DNA of 64,000 bases from assembly GCA_020638195.1 (NCBI GenBank), contig JACKJC010000002.1, forward strand, positions 930,001-994,000. Direction: 5' to 3'. Shown here one piece after another: positions 8,286 through 17,392 of the stretch. The translations under genes were made by a program, and so were the position numbers. The notes below the pieces were generated by a model. It worked only from the letters and a program-made list of their open reading frames with translations, was not told where the DNA came from and made no database searches. Within the stretch, counting starts at the first letter, position 1; every line of letters starts with the position of its first letter. Source of the DNA: Methylobacteriaceae bacterium (GTDB lineage: Bacteria; Pseudomonadota; Alphaproteobacteria; Rhizobiales; Beijerinckiaceae).

Positions 8286-8528
8286 ATGACCGATACGCCG
8301 CCCGACCGCCTCTCCGTCGATCCGCGCAGCCCGTTCTACAACGAGGATGTTCTCGCACGGGACGTGGGTATCCGTTTCAAGGGCGTCGAGAAGACCAATG
8401 TCGAGGAATATTGCGTCAGCGAGAACTGGGTGCGCGTGTCCGTGCCCAACACCAAGGACCGTCGCGGCAATCCGCTGACGCTCAAGCTGACCGGCAAGGT
8501 CGAGCCCTATTACAAGACCGAGGCGTAA
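8286..8528 (+). CDS. DUF3297 family protein
   Basis: An 80-residue soluble protein that matches the small DUF3297 family found in proteobacteria (opening DRLSVDPRSPFYNEDVL, closing LKLTGKVEPYYK). The function of the family is not known to me. It has no signal peptide or membrane segment. It follows the CinA-like gene by 26 bases and may be in the same transcript. Confidence 0.85.
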   Translation: MTDTPPDRLSVDPRSPFYNEDVLARDVGIRFKGVEKTNVEEYCVSENWVRVSVPNTKDRRGNPLTLKLTGKVEPYYKTEA

Positions 8529-8570
8529 AACCGTTCCTCCCCGTGAGCGGGGAGGCAGGGCGCGCGCTCC

Positions 8571-9686
8571 CTACGGCCGCTTCATCCAGCCGATCGAATG
8601 CGCGTGCAGGCTCTGCACGAATAGCCCGTCCATCCGCTCGGCCGCGCTCGTCGTCTCGGGATAGGCGCCGGAGGGGTCCTGCAAGTCCTCGACGACCTTG
8701 CCGTCTTCCGTGAAAGCGAAAATGTGCCCGTAGGCGGGCGGTATCGGCCAGAACGCTCGCGGCAGGCGCATGATCATACCGCGCACGAAAGGCTTGTCCG
8801 CCAGCTTGTCGATGAGATCGTTGCGCGGCTTGGTGAGACCGACCCAGAGCTTCGCCTTGCCGTCCGGCGTCGGCAGGCCGCGCATGAGATTGTCGGGATA
8901 GCCAGGCAGATTGTCGAGGACGACAGTCGCGCCGCCAGCCGGTCCCTTCGAGAGATCGAGATCGCGGGCGGCGACCGGAATTTTCCAGACGCGATACTTG
9001 CCGGTCTCCGCGACGAAGATCGATTTCTGGTCGTCCGACATGGCCACGCCATTGGCGAAGGACAGGCCGGTCGCGACGAGCTTCGTCTCCTTCGCACCCG
9101 GCGCGTAGACGAGAATGCGGCCGGTCGAGGCCTGTTCCATGATGTCGAGCACGCTGGCCTCGAATGTGCCGCCCCAGTCGCGTGGCCCGAAACGCTGCGA
9201 GGCGTCGGAGAAGTAGACGAGACCGTCCCTGGCGACGATGACCGCGTCGGCGAAGAGAATCGGTTTGCCGTCGATCTTGTCGACCAGGACCTCGACCTTG
9301 TCCTTGGTGACGGCGAGCAGGCCGCGCCGCGCATCGGCCACGATCATCCGTCCGGACGGGTCGAAGTCGAATCCGAGAGGGCGTCCGCCGGTGTTGACGA
9401 AAGTCTCGCGATTGGCGCCGTTGGCGTCCATGCGCAGGATGACGCCGGAGGCGACCGCCGCGTAGAGCTTGCCATCCGGGCCGAAGGCGATGTGTTCCGG
9501 TCCGACCTCGCCGCCGATGTCGATCTGTTTCAGTCCCGCGAGTTTTTTGTTGCGCGCGTGCGCGCCGACATAGCCGGGGCCGGGCTGCGCGCTCCAGGCG
9601 CGCGGCGCGATGGGAATCGGCCAGAATGCGAAATAGCCGGCGAGCGTCATGAGAAAAACGCCGAACCAGGCCGCGATAGTCTTCAT
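8571..9686 (-). CDS. SMP-30/strictosidine-synthase-like beta-propeller protein, membrane-anchored
   Basis: A 371-residue protein with one N-terminal hydrophobic helix (residues 5-25), which may be a membrane anchor or uncleaved signal, followed by a six-bladed beta-propeller of the SMP-30/gluconolactonase/strictosidine-synthase type. Blade motifs include GPEHIAFGPDGKLYAAV, RPLGFDFDPSGRMIVAD and the conserved LSFANGVAMSDDQKSIFVAET. Relatives hydrolyse lactones or act on small aromatic substrates, but the substrate cannot be read from sequence. It is an isolated gene on the minus strand. Confidence 0.8.
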   Translation of the reverse strand: MKTIAAWFGVFLMTLAGYFAFWPIPIAPRAWSAQPGPGYVGAHARNKKLAGLKQIDIGGEVGPEHIAFGPDGKLYAAVASGVILRMDANGANRETFVNTGGRPLGFDFDPSGRMIVADARRGLLAVTKDKVEVLVDKIDGKPILFADAVIVARDGLVYFSDASQRFGPRDWGGTFEASVLDIMEQASTGRILVYAPGAKETKLVATGLSFANGVAMSDDQKSIFVAETGKYRVWKIPVAARDLDLSKGPAGGATVVLDNLPGYPDNLMRGLPTPDGKAKLWVGLTKPRNDLIDKLADKPFVRGMIMRLPRAFWPIPPAYGHIFAFTEDGKVVEDLQDPSGAYPETTSAAERMDGLFVQSLHAHSIGWMKRP

Positions 9687-9826
9687 TGCCTCTCAACCCC
9701 GCCGCACGTCATTGCATTCTGCCGGTCTGCATGGCCCGTGCGCAAGGGCGCGCCGCGCCGTCGCATATGAGACGTGCGGCGCGACGCGTTGACACGGGCG
9801 GCGACGGTACCTAGCCAAAGCGCGTC

Positions 9827-10888
9827 ATGCGCGGCGCCACGGCAAGAACCAGACTCATATCCATCCTCCCGGTCCTCGTCGGATTTTTCGGGCTGATGGC
9901 GATCGGCGCCCTGTTTCCGAAATTTTCGCGCGTGCTCGATCTCGCATTGCCGTTCTTCGGCCTGATTGGGCTCGGCTATATCTGCGGGCGATTGTTCGAC
10001 TTCGGCGAGGAAGGACTCGCCTGGGTCAACGTCTTCATCGTCTATGTCGCCCTGCCGTGCCTGTTCTTCGTGTTGATCTCGAAGACGCCGCTGCACGAGC
10101 TGCTCAATTTCAGCTTCATCCTCTGCACGGCCGGCGCGACGATCACGGCCTTCGTCATGGCTTTCGGCATCGGCATGTACGCCTCGCACAACGATATTCC
10201 CGAGGCCTCGATCCAGGCTGTGGCGGGCAGCTACGCCAATATCGGCTACATGGGCCCGGGCCTCACGCTCGCGACGCTCGGGGCCGCGGCGGCCGCGCCG
10301 GTCGCGCTGATCTTCGTCGCCGACACGATCTTCCTGTTTTCCGCGCTGCCGCTGCTGATGGCCATCGGCCGCTCGGACGGGCAGGGCGTCGCCCGGACCG
10401 CATGGACGGCGCTCGTGCGGATCGTGACCCATCCTTTCAACGTCGCGACCTTCGTCGCCGTGGCGGCGGCGGCCTACGGCTGGCAGCCGCCGCCGGCGAT
10501 CGGCAAGATCGCCAGCATGCTCACCAGCGCGGCCGCGCCGACCGCGTTGTTCGCATTGGGCGTGACGGTGGCGCTGCGCCCGATCAAGCGGGTCGCTCCG
10601 GAATTGCCGGCGCTGCTGGCGATCAAGCTGATCGCCCATCCCGTGATCGTCTATCTGCTGCTGTCGGCCGTCGGAGGGTTCGATCGCGTGTGGACCTTCA
10701 CCGCCGTCCTGATGGCCTCACTGCCGCCGGCGCTGAATGTGTTCGTCATGGCGAGCCAGTATCGCACCTACGTCGAGCGCGCCTCAAGCGCGATCCTGAT
10801 CGGCACGCTCAGCTCGGTCGTGACCGTAACGACGCTCTTGTGGCTGATCTCCAACGATCTTCTGCCGGTGACGCTGTTCCCGCGTTGA
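9827..10888 (+). CDS. AEC-family (auxin efflux carrier/malonate-type) transporter
   Basis: A 353-residue inner-membrane protein with about ten hydrophobic segments arranged as two five-helix halves, as in AEC carriers. Conserved features include the FFGLIGLGYICGR segment near the N-terminus and the helix-breaking PPALNVFVMASQY segment in the second half. Members export or import organic acids or similar anions. No adjacent enzyme gene indicates the substrate. The start at 9827 is the first ATG; the ribosome-binding site is weak. Confidence 0.85.
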   Translation: MRGATARTRLISILPVLVGFFGLMAIGALFPKFSRVLDLALPFFGLIGLGYICGRLFDFGEEGLAWVNVFIVYVALPCLFFVLISKTPLHELLNFSFILCTAGATITAFVMAFGIGMYASHNDIPEASIQAVAGSYANIGYMGPGLTLATLGAAAAAPVALIFVADTIFLFSALPLLMAIGRSDGQGVARTAWTALVRIVTHPFNVATFVAVAAAAYGWQPPPAIGKIASMLTSAAAPTALFALGVTVALRPIKRVAPELPALLAIKLIAHPVIVYLLLSAVGGFDRVWTFTAVLMASLPPALNVFVMASQYRTYVERASSAILIGTLSSVVTVTTLLWLISNDLLPVTLFPR

Positions 10889-10969
10889 AATGGTCGCCGT
10901 TACCGCCTGTTAGCACATGCCTGCCATTGTGCCCGGAAATTGTGCGGCGTATCGGGTTCGGGGGTTGAA

Positions 10970-12199
10970 ATGGCTATGGGTTCCGTCGGCAAGCGCAAGG
11001 CCGAAAGGCGCGGTTGCCAGGTCAAGGCCCAGGTCATCAGACACGGTGGCGGCGACCCGATCGACTGCATGATCCTCGATTTCAGCTCGACCGGCGCGCG
11101 CGTGAAGCTGAACGCGCCGCTTGAACTGCCGGCGCGCTTCAAACTCTACATTCCGTCGCGTCCCGAGACGAAGAACGTCCTCCTGCGCTGGATGAAGGGC
11201 CTCGAGTTCGGCTGCGAATATTCGACCGGCGTCGCCGACGAAAAGACCTTCTTCGAACTGATCGACCGGGTGGACAAGCTCGAAAGGGCGGGCGGCGCTG
11301 GCGGTGGGGCGGACCATTCGGAAGCGCTGACGCAATTGGCCATGCGGCTGGAGGCAGTCGAAGCGAAACTCGCAGCCGATGCGCCGACCGCGTCCGCCGG
11401 CAGCTCCGAATCCGACGCGGACGCGCTGGCCACGCTCGCTCGACGCGTCGATGAAGCGGTCAAGACGGCGGAAGGCTATGCACGACGCGACGACGGACAT
11501 CTGTCGAACCGTATCGCCGAGGCTGAGGAGCGCCTGCGCGCGCAGCTCGCGCCCGATGCGGCCGCGCGTCTGGCGAGACTGGAAGCCCTGGTCGAATCCG
11601 GCGGATTGTATCCGTCGCCCGGCGGCGAGGCGCAGTCGGGCGCGCCCGACCCGCTGATCGTCGGCCGGATCGCGGATCTCGAGGCGAAGCTGATGGCGAT
11701 GCCACGGCCGGCCGCCGCAATCGATACATCCGCGCTTGACGCGCGAATCGAAGAGATTGCGCGCCGCGCCGAAGAACGCGCCGATCGCGTCGAGCGCTTC
11801 CTGATGACGCGGATCGACGATCTCGAATCGCAGATGATTTCGGCGCCGGCCGCGCCGGCGCCGATTCGGTCTTCCGAGATCGCCGATCTCGACCTGAGGC
11901 TGCATGAACTCGCCGCGCGCATCGACGGCCTGAGCCAGGCTCCGCCGCCTGCGTCGATCGACGCTGTGGCGCCGGACGAACTCGCTCGCCTGATCGAGCG
12001 CATGTCCGATCTCGAAATCTCGATGATGGAGTTGCGTATCGACCAGCCATCGACGCCTGCGCCCGCGCCGGCGCCCGAGGATATGGACCTGCAACGCAGA
12101 ATTATGGAGATCGAGGGCCGGCATGCCGAGATCATCGGCACGCTGCGCAATTTGCTCGCGCTCCTGAGCGCGGGCGAAGGTCGCCGCGCGGCGGGCTAG
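10970..12199 (+). CDS. PilZ-domain protein with long coiled-coil tail
   Basis: A 409-residue cytoplasmic protein. Residues ~8-90 form a PilZ domain with the two c-di-GMP signatures, R-x-x-x-R (in KRKAERR) and D-x-S-x-x-G (DFSSTG, about 37-42). The remaining ~310 residues are alanine/glutamate/arginine-rich, with repeating heptad-like blocks (VDKLERA, LAMRLEAVEAKL, IADLEAKLM, IARRAEERADRVERF, DDLESQM, IERMSDLEISMMELR) expected to form interrupted coiled coils. A c-di-GMP-responsive scaffold is a reasonable inference. I chose the ATG at 10970 over the upstream GTG because the PilZ basic motif follows directly. It overlaps nothing and ends two bases before the convergent hydroxylase gene. Confidence 0.85.
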   Translation: MAMGSVGKRKAERRGCQVKAQVIRHGGGDPIDCMILDFSSTGARVKLNAPLELPARFKLYIPSRPETKNVLLRWMKGLEFGCEYSTGVADEKTFFELIDRVDKLERAGGAGGGADHSEALTQLAMRLEAVEAKLAADAPTASAGSSESDADALATLARRVDEAVKTAEGYARRDDGHLSNRIAEAEERLRAQLAPDAAARLARLEALVESGGLYPSPGGEAQSGAPDPLIVGRIADLEAKLMAMPRPAAAIDTSALDARIEEIARRAEERADRVERFLMTRIDDLESQMISAPAAPAPIRSSEIADLDLRLHELAARIDGLSQAPPPASIDAVAPDELARLIERMSDLEISMMELRIDQPSTPAPAPAPEDMDLQRRIMEIEGRHAEIIGTLRNLLALLSAGEGRRAAG

Positions 12200-12200
12200 T

Positions 12201-13439
12201 TCAGTCCCGCGAAGCTGGCGCGAAATTCGCCAGCGTGCGCGCGAGCGTCGGCTCGACGCCCTCGCGCAGGATCGCACGACGCAGCGGGCCGATTGCCGTG
12301 ACGGCGGCCAGACCCACGCCGCGCAAGAAATCCACGGGGAGGAAATCGGCGAGCAGGGTGCGGTTGAGGATGTCGACGCCGCGCGTGCGGATGTCGATGT
12401 CGGCGCGGCGCGATTTCTCATATTCCGCCACTGCTGCTTCGATCGCCTTCGCATTCGTCAGATCGACGCCGTCGAGCGCGAGCGCGGCGTCCGAGGAATC
12501 TCGGATGCCGAGGTTGAGGCCCTGTGCGCCGAGCGGCGGAAACACGTGGCAGGCTTCGCCAACCAGCATGAGGCGTGGGCCGCTCACCTTCAGCGTACGC
12601 ATGCCTGCCATCGGGAAGGCGCCGAGATTGCCTTCTATCTCGATCGCGCCGTAGCGATAGTGCGACTGATCCTCGATCTCCGCGGCGAGTTCACGCGGTT
12701 TCAGCGCCAGCCGGCGCTTCGCCTCGGCTGGCGGCATCAGCCATACGAGGCTTGAACGACGCGGCGCCTCCGCCGTCGAGGGCATGGGCACGAAGGTGAA
12801 AGGCCCATGGCGCGTATGAAATTCAGTGGTGATGTCGTCATGCGCGCGGCGATGGCGGAGAATGCCCGTGATCGCCGTCTGCGGATAGGACCATTCCTTG
12901 ATCTCGATCTTGGCCGCTTTTCGCGCGGGAGAGTTGCGTCCGTCGCCCGCAACGACCACCGCGCATGCGATCTCGCGCCCGTCGTCCAAAAACGCCGTCA
13001 CGCCGTCGTCGCGGAAATCGTAGGAACCGACAAAAGCCTCGATGCGCGTGATCTCACGCATGCCGTCGACCACGTTCGAGAGCATCGCGACGATGTCGTC
13101 GTTCGGCACGTTGAGGCCGAAGGCGTCGAGGCCGATTTCATCTGAAGTGAACAGCGCCGGCGGCGGGCGGAACAGCGACGACGTGTCGTCGATGATGCGG
13201 ATGCCCTTCACGATCGCCGAAATTTCCTCGAGCGGCTCACGCAGGCCGAGATCGTCGAGATGGCGCAGCGACCCTTCAAACAGCGCGACCGTGCGGCCGG
13301 GCAGGGGGCCCGGCGTCTTGCCGACGAGCGCGACGGAATGGCCGGTGCGCGCGAGCGCGATCGCCGCGATCAGGCCGGAGGCGCCGGCGCCGGCGACGAG
13401 AATGTCGAATTTCTGATGCTGAGGCGCTGCGGTCGCCAT
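12201..13439 (-). CDS. UbiH/VisC-type FAD-dependent hydroxylase (probable ubiquinone biosynthesis)
   Basis: A 412-residue FAD monooxygenase. It has the N-terminal dinucleotide-binding GAGASGLIAAIALA, the DGRNSPARK segment that binds FAD/NADPH, and the C-terminal FAD motif GEACHVFPPLGAQGLNLGIRD that marks UbiH/UbiF/UbiL ring hydroxylases. The usual GDA is GEA here, a variant I recall from other rhizobial sequences. The likely role is hydroxylation of a ubiquinone precursor; which ring carbon cannot be told. A GGGAGAA about nine bases before the ATG at 13439 supports that start over the 22-residue longer reading. Confidence 0.85.
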   Translation of the reverse strand: MATAAPQHQKFDILVAGAGASGLIAAIALARTGHSVALVGKTPGPLPGRTVALFEGSLRHLDDLGLREPLEEISAIVKGIRIIDDTSSLFRPPPALFTSDEIGLDAFGLNVPNDDIVAMLSNVVDGMREITRIEAFVGSYDFRDDGVTAFLDDGREIACAVVVAGDGRNSPARKAAKIEIKEWSYPQTAITGILRHRRAHDDITTEFHTRHGPFTFVPMPSTAEAPRRSSLVWLMPPAEAKRRLALKPRELAAEIEDQSHYRYGAIEIEGNLGAFPMAGMRTLKVSGPRLMLVGEACHVFPPLGAQGLNLGIRDSSDAALALDGVDLTNAKAIEAAVAEYEKSRRADIDIRTRGVDILNRTLLADFLPVDFLRGVGLAAVTAIGPLRRAILREGVEPTLARTLANFAPASRD

Positions 13440-13576
13440 GTGAAGATTCTCCCGGGTGGCGTTACATAGCGCGCCAGCGGGCCGCGCGGGAGACGGTCCG
13501 ATCAAACTGTGACGGCGGGTCGCAGGCCGTCATGGCCGGGCGCGCCCCGAGCATGACGGCTGCACGAGCGGTCGGG

Positions 13577-14548
13577 CTATGGCGTCAGGATCACCATGCC
13601 CGTCGTCTCGCGTCCCTGCAGGTCGCGGTGCGCCTGTTCGGCGTCGGCGAGCTTGTAGCGGCCGGTGATCGGGATCTTGACCGTGCCGTCGGCGACGACC
13701 TTGAACAGGTCCTTCGCCATCTTCTCCAGCCGAGTGCGGTCGGCCAGGAAGGTGAACAGCGTCGGGCGGGTGGCGAAGAGCGAGCCCTTCTGGCCGAGCA
13801 GGCCGAGGTTGAAGGCCTCGACCGGGCCCGACGCCGAGCCGAAGCTGGCGAAGACGCCGAAGGGCGCGAGGCAGTCGAGCGAACCGGGGAAGGTCGCCTT
13901 GCCGACGCCGTCGTAAACGACCTGGCAGAGTTTGCCCTTGGTGATCTCCTTCACACGCGCCGCGAAATCTTCCTCGCGATAGAGGATGACGTGCTTGGCG
14001 CCGAATTTCTTGGCGAGCTTGGCCTTCTCGGGCGAGCCGACCGTGCCGATCACGGTGGCGCCGAGCGCCTTGCCCCACTGGCACAGGATCGAACCGACGC
14101 CGCCAGCGGCGGCATGCACCAGGATCGTGTCGCCCGCCTTCACCTTGTAGGTCTGGCGCAGCAGATATTGGGCGGTCAGGCCCTTGAGCATGAGGCCGGC
14201 GGCGGTCTCGTAGGAGACGTTCTTGGGCAATTTCACGCCGAGCGCGGCCGGCAGGTTGCGGACTTCGGCATAGCCGCCGAGCGTGCCGGAATAGGCGACG
14301 CGGTCGCCGACCTTGAAGTCCTTCACGCCCTTGCCGACCGCGACGACTTCGCCGGCGCCCTCATTGCCGGGCGTATAGGGCAGGGGCGTGGGATACATGC
14401 CAGTGCGGTAGTAGACGTCGAGAAAATTCACGCCGATCGCGTGCTGCCTGATCTGGATTTCGCCCTTGTCCGGCGCGGGAATCTCGATGTCCTCGTATTT
14501 CAGGACTTCCGGGCCGCCCGTCTCGTGAACGCGTATCGCTTTGACCAT
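13577..14548 (-). CDS. Zinc-independent quinone oxidoreductase (MDR superfamily)
   Basis: A 323-residue NADPH:quinone reductase. The N-terminal GroES-like half includes GVNFLDVYYRTGMYP and NEGAGEVVAVG; the Rossmann half includes HAAAGGVGSILCQWGKALGA, the NADPH-binding motif of the quinone-reductase branch. No catalytic zinc cysteines are visible, as expected for this branch. It probably carries out one-electron reduction of small quinones in the cytoplasm. It stands alone, about 190 bases downstream of the TetR gene on the same strand. Confidence 0.9.
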   Translation of the reverse strand: MVKAIRVHETGGPEVLKYEDIEIPAPDKGEIQIRQHAIGVNFLDVYYRTGMYPTPLPYTPGNEGAGEVVAVGKGVKDFKVGDRVAYSGTLGGYAEVRNLPAALGVKLPKNVSYETAAGLMLKGLTAQYLLRQTYKVKAGDTILVHAAAGGVGSILCQWGKALGATVIGTVGSPEKAKLAKKFGAKHVILYREEDFAARVKEITKGKLCQVVYDGVGKATFPGSLDCLAPFGVFASFGSASGPVEAFNLGLLGQKGSLFATRPTLFTFLADRTRLEKMAKDLFKVVADGTVKIPITGRYKLADAEQAHRDLQGRETTGMVILTP

Positions 14549-14739
14549 GTCGCTTCCCCAGGATTGCGCGCGACGCGCGCGAGTGGCGCGATCATGCTGC
14601 GGGATTTTGTCGCTTGCAATCGTGTCGTCAATGCGCGCCCGACTACATCCGGCGGCGCCGATATCGTTCGAGAATCAAGAGATCCAGCGCAGCATTCGCG
14701 GCGCCGCCTGCTTCGTCGCGCTGGCAGCCTCAATGACTT

Positions 14740-15321
14740 TTAGCGGACGAGCCGCGCAAGAATGCGGGCCTTCGCAGCTTCCAGAATACTGTCCGAGAGC
14801 GCGCGATCCGCCCGCGCGACGCTGCGGGCGAGCGACAGGGCGCCAACCAGTTCCGCGACTGTCGCACGCGCGGTCGCGGCTTCGGATTCGAGCGCGGCGC
14901 CCATGAGGTCCACATAGGCGCGCAGTCCCCGCGCGTATCTCGCCTGCACCTCGCGGCTTTCACGCGAGACATCCGTCCCGAAGGACACCATCGGGCAGCT
15001 CGCGCCAGCGGCGTCGCGCGCGCGCGCCGAGAGGTAGCGTTCGACGTAGAGGCGCATGGCGGCGCGCCGCTCGTCGCCCGCGGGTTTCGCCGCGACTTTG
15101 CCGATTGCGCCGAGCGCGCGTTCGAAGGCGAGGCCACAGGCCTCAGCCTCCAGATCGGCCTTCGAGTCGAAATGATTGTAGAAGCCGCCATGCGTCAGTC
15201 CTGCCGCGCCCATCAACTCGGCCACGCCGACGTCGGCAAATCCGCGTCGCTGGAACAGGCCGAGCGCGGCGTCGACGACCCTTGCACGATTCTCGGCGGC
15301 TTTTTCCCTGGTGAGGCGCAT
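14740..15321 (-). CDS. TetR-family transcriptional repressor
   Basis: A 193-residue regulator. Residues ~8-55 hold the TetR helix-turn-helix (ARVVDAALGLFQRRGFADVGVAELMGAAGLTHGGFYNHFDSK, read in two parts); the rest is the helical ligand-binding/dimerisation domain. It is divergent from an MFS transporter, with two TCATC/GATGA dyads in between, the usual layout for a repressor of its own gene and a pump. The ligand is unknown. The reading frame continues open far upstream, antisense to the MFS gene, but that extension is not coding. Confidence 0.92.
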   Translation of the reverse strand: MRLTREKAAENRARVVDAALGLFQRRGFADVGVAELMGAAGLTHGGFYNHFDSKADLEAEACGLAFERALGAIGKVAAKPAGDERRAAMRLYVERYLSARARDAAGASCPMVSFGTDVSRESREVQARYARGLRAYVDLMGAALESEAATARATVAELVGALSLARSVARADRALSDSILEAAKARILARLVR

Positions 15322-15372
15322 GCGCTTCTTCTGGGGCTCCCAATTTCGTGATCGTCGCGCACTTGACACAGC

Positions 15373-15411
15373 GATGACGATCATCATCAAATAACGATGA
15401 CGTATATCATC
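15373..15411. promoter_or_regulatory. Two dyads between TetR and MFS genes, candidate operators
   Basis: Two inverted repeats with the same arms GATGA and TCATC: one at 15373-15385 with spacer CGA, one at 15396-15411 with spacer CGTATA. They lie in the divergent promoter region, so they are likely binding sites for the TetR-type repressor (inference). Confidence 0.5.
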
Positions 15412-15453
15412 ATAAATCCGCGTTTCTCGCGCAGCAAGTCCCAGAGGCCGCCA

Positions 15454-16755
15454 ATGTTCGCATCGACACTCGCTTCCGCGCTTTCGCGACGCGGCGTGCA
15501 TTACGGCTGGATTGTCATCGCGACGACCTTCTTCTCGTCGCTGGTGATGGCGGGCGCGGTCGGTTTGCCGGGCGCCTTCATCATTCCGCTGTCGAAGGAG
15601 TTCGGCTGGGACACGGCGCAGATCTCTTCCGCCATGGCGGTTCGGCTTGCGCTTTTCGGGTTGATGGGGCCGTTCTCTGCGGCGCTGATAGAGAAATACG
15701 GTGCGCGGCGCGTCATGGTTTCGGCGCAGGCGCTGGTTTTCGCCGGCCTCGCCGGCTCGCTCTTCATGACGAGCCTGTGGCAGCTGTTTCTGTTCTGGGG
15801 GCTGATGATCGGCTTTGGCACAGGCCTGACCGCGCTGGTGCTCGCCGCGATCATCTCGACGCGTTGGTTCACCGAAAAACGCGGCCTGGTCGTCGGCATT
15901 TTGACCGCGGCGGTTGCGACCGGCCAGCTTGTCTTCCTGCCCTTCGCTTCGATGCTGATCGAAACATACGGGTGGCGAACGGCGCTCGTTCCGTCGCTGA
16001 TCGCCATCGGCCTGGCGGCGCTCGTTGTCCTCTTCCTGATGGCCGAGCGGCCGTCCAGCGTCGGCCTGCGGGCCTTTGGCGAGAAGGCGGACGCGCCCGC
16101 GCAACCCGCGCCCGCGCCGCCCACCGGCAATCCTGTGATGCGCGCCTTTCGCACGCTCGGGGAAGCGGCGCGAAACCCCCCGTTCTGGCTGCTCGCGGGC
16201 TCGTTCTTCATCTGCGGCCTCTCGACCAACGGCCTCGTGCAGACGCATTTCATTCCGTTCTGCGTCGATTACGGCCTGCAGGCGGTGGCGGCGGCCTCCG
16301 TGCTCGCGATGATGGGCGTGTTCGATTTCTTCGGCACGATCGCGTCGGGCTATCTCTCGGATCGCGTGGACTCGCGCAAGCTCTTGTTCTGGTACTACGG
16401 CCTGCGCGGCCTCTCGCTTCTGTGGCTGCCGTTCTCGACCTTCACGATCTACGGCCTGTCGATCTTCGCGATCTTCTATGGCCTCGACTGGATCGCGACC
16501 GTGCCGCCGACGGTGAAGCTCGCGGGTTCGGTGTTCGGGCGCGAGAAGGCGGGCCTCGTGTTCGGCTGGATCTTCGCCTCGCACCAGCTCGGCGCGGCGC
16601 TTGCCGCGCTCGGCGGCGGCCTGTCGAAAACCTATCTGCTCACCTACGCGCCGGCTTTCTGGGTTGCGGGCGCGGCTTGCCTGCTGGCGGCTGTCTTCAG
16701 CCTGATGGTTGGACGCAAGGGCGGCGGCGCGCAGGTCGCGCCAGCGGCGGCGTGA
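15454..16755 (+). CDS. MFS transporter
   Basis: A 433-residue inner-membrane carrier of the major facilitator superfamily, with 12 predicted helices and a central loop around residue 200-230 rich in proline and alanine (PAQPAPAPPTGNP). The loop-2 type signature DRVDSRK occurs in the second half, and the overall pattern (GVHYGWIVIATTFF at the start) resembles the oxalate/formate or monocarboxylate branch. I chose the ATG at 15454, preceded by AGAGG, over an upstream ATG at 15397 that would lie in the operator region. Expression is probably controlled by the divergent TetR regulator. The substrate is unknown. Confidence 0.87.
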   Translation: MFASTLASALSRRGVHYGWIVIATTFFSSLVMAGAVGLPGAFIIPLSKEFGWDTAQISSAMAVRLALFGLMGPFSAALIEKYGARRVMVSAQALVFAGLAGSLFMTSLWQLFLFWGLMIGFGTGLTALVLAAIISTRWFTEKRGLVVGILTAAVATGQLVFLPFASMLIETYGWRTALVPSLIAIGLAALVVLFLMAERPSSVGLRAFGEKADAPAQPAPAPPTGNPVMRAFRTLGEAARNPPFWLLAGSFFICGLSTNGLVQTHFIPFCVDYGLQAVAAASVLAMMGVFDFFGTIASGYLSDRVDSRKLLFWYYGLRGLSLLWLPFSTFTIYGLSIFAIFYGLDWIATVPPTVKLAGSVFGREKAGLVFGWIFASHQLGAALAALGGGLSKTYLLTYAPAFWVAGAACLLAAVFSLMVGRKGGGAQVAPAAA

Positions 16756-16868
16756 CGTCTCGAAGCAAGCCTCATAGTGAGGAGGCGGCGCAGCCGCCGC
16801 CTCGAACCATGGCCGCCTCCCCATGCTTCGAGACGCCCGCTGCGCGGGCTCCTCAGCATGAAGGTTTC
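16756..16868. repeat. Intergenic palindromic repeat element
   Basis: A 12-base perfect inverted repeat (CGTCTCGAAGCA at 16756-16767, TGCTTCGAGACG at 16824-16835) encloses a GGCGGC-G-CAGCCGCC hairpin and is followed by GCCCGCTGCGCGGGC. The mosaic text looks like a dispersed intergenic repeat I recall from alphaproteobacterial genomes. It lies between the MFS and thioesterase genes. Copy number cannot be judged from one window. Confidence 0.55.
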
Positions 16869-16888
16869 TGATTTTTCGGAGTTCCCCC

Positions 16889-17392
16889 ATGCACGATGCC
16901 GCCACGCCCGCCCGCTCCCGCACCGTTACGTGGAGCGATCCCAAAACCCTCGCCGCCATGGCCAGGGAGTACGCGGGTCTCGACCTCTTCCGCAAGCTGA
17001 TGGCAGGCGACGGTTTCGCGCCGCCGATCATGGGGCTTCTCGGCCAGACGCTCGAAGAGGTCGACCAAGGCCGCGTCGTCATGAAACTCGAAGCCGGCGA
17101 GTGGCTCTACAATCCGATCGGCACGGTGCACGGCGGCGCGATCGCGACGCTGCTCGATTCCGTCATGGGCTGCGCCGTGCACACCACGCTGCCGAAGGGC
17201 CGCGCCTACACCTCGCTCGAGATCAAGGTGAATTTCTTACGCGCCGTCACCGTTGAGACAGGCGCGATCTCGGCCGAGGGGAGGGCGGTGCATGTCGGAC
17301 AGCGTTCGGCCGTCGCCGAAGCCAAGGCGTTCGACGGCGACGGCAAGCTGGTGGCGACCGCGAGCACGACATGTCTCGTGTTCGATCTCTGA
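16889..17392 (+). CDS. PaaI-type hotdog thioesterase
   Basis: A 167-residue hotdog-fold acyl-CoA thioesterase. The segment NPIGTVHGGAIATLLDSVMG holds the conserved HGG and the downstream Asp used by the PaaI/YbdB branch, and SLEIKVNFLRAV is the second strand signature. It would hydrolyse an acyl- or phenylacetyl-type CoA ester in the cytoplasm. It is separate from the similar thioesterase at 30582 and only distantly related to it. The first ~30 residues are an extension ahead of the fold. Confidence 0.88.
   Translation: MHDAATPARSRTVTWSDPKTLAAMAREYAGLDLFRKLMAGDGFAPPIMGLLGQTLEEVDQGRVVMKLEAGEWLYNPIGTVHGGAIATLLDSVMGCAVHTTLPKGRAYTSLEIKVNFLRAVTVETGAISAEGRAVHVGQRSAVAEAKAFDGDGKLVATASTTCLVFDL

Noticed and set aside
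15322..17082. Long open extension of the TetR frame antisense to the MFS gene
   Set aside because: Arg/Glu-rich antisense text without domains; the TetR protein is complete from 15321.
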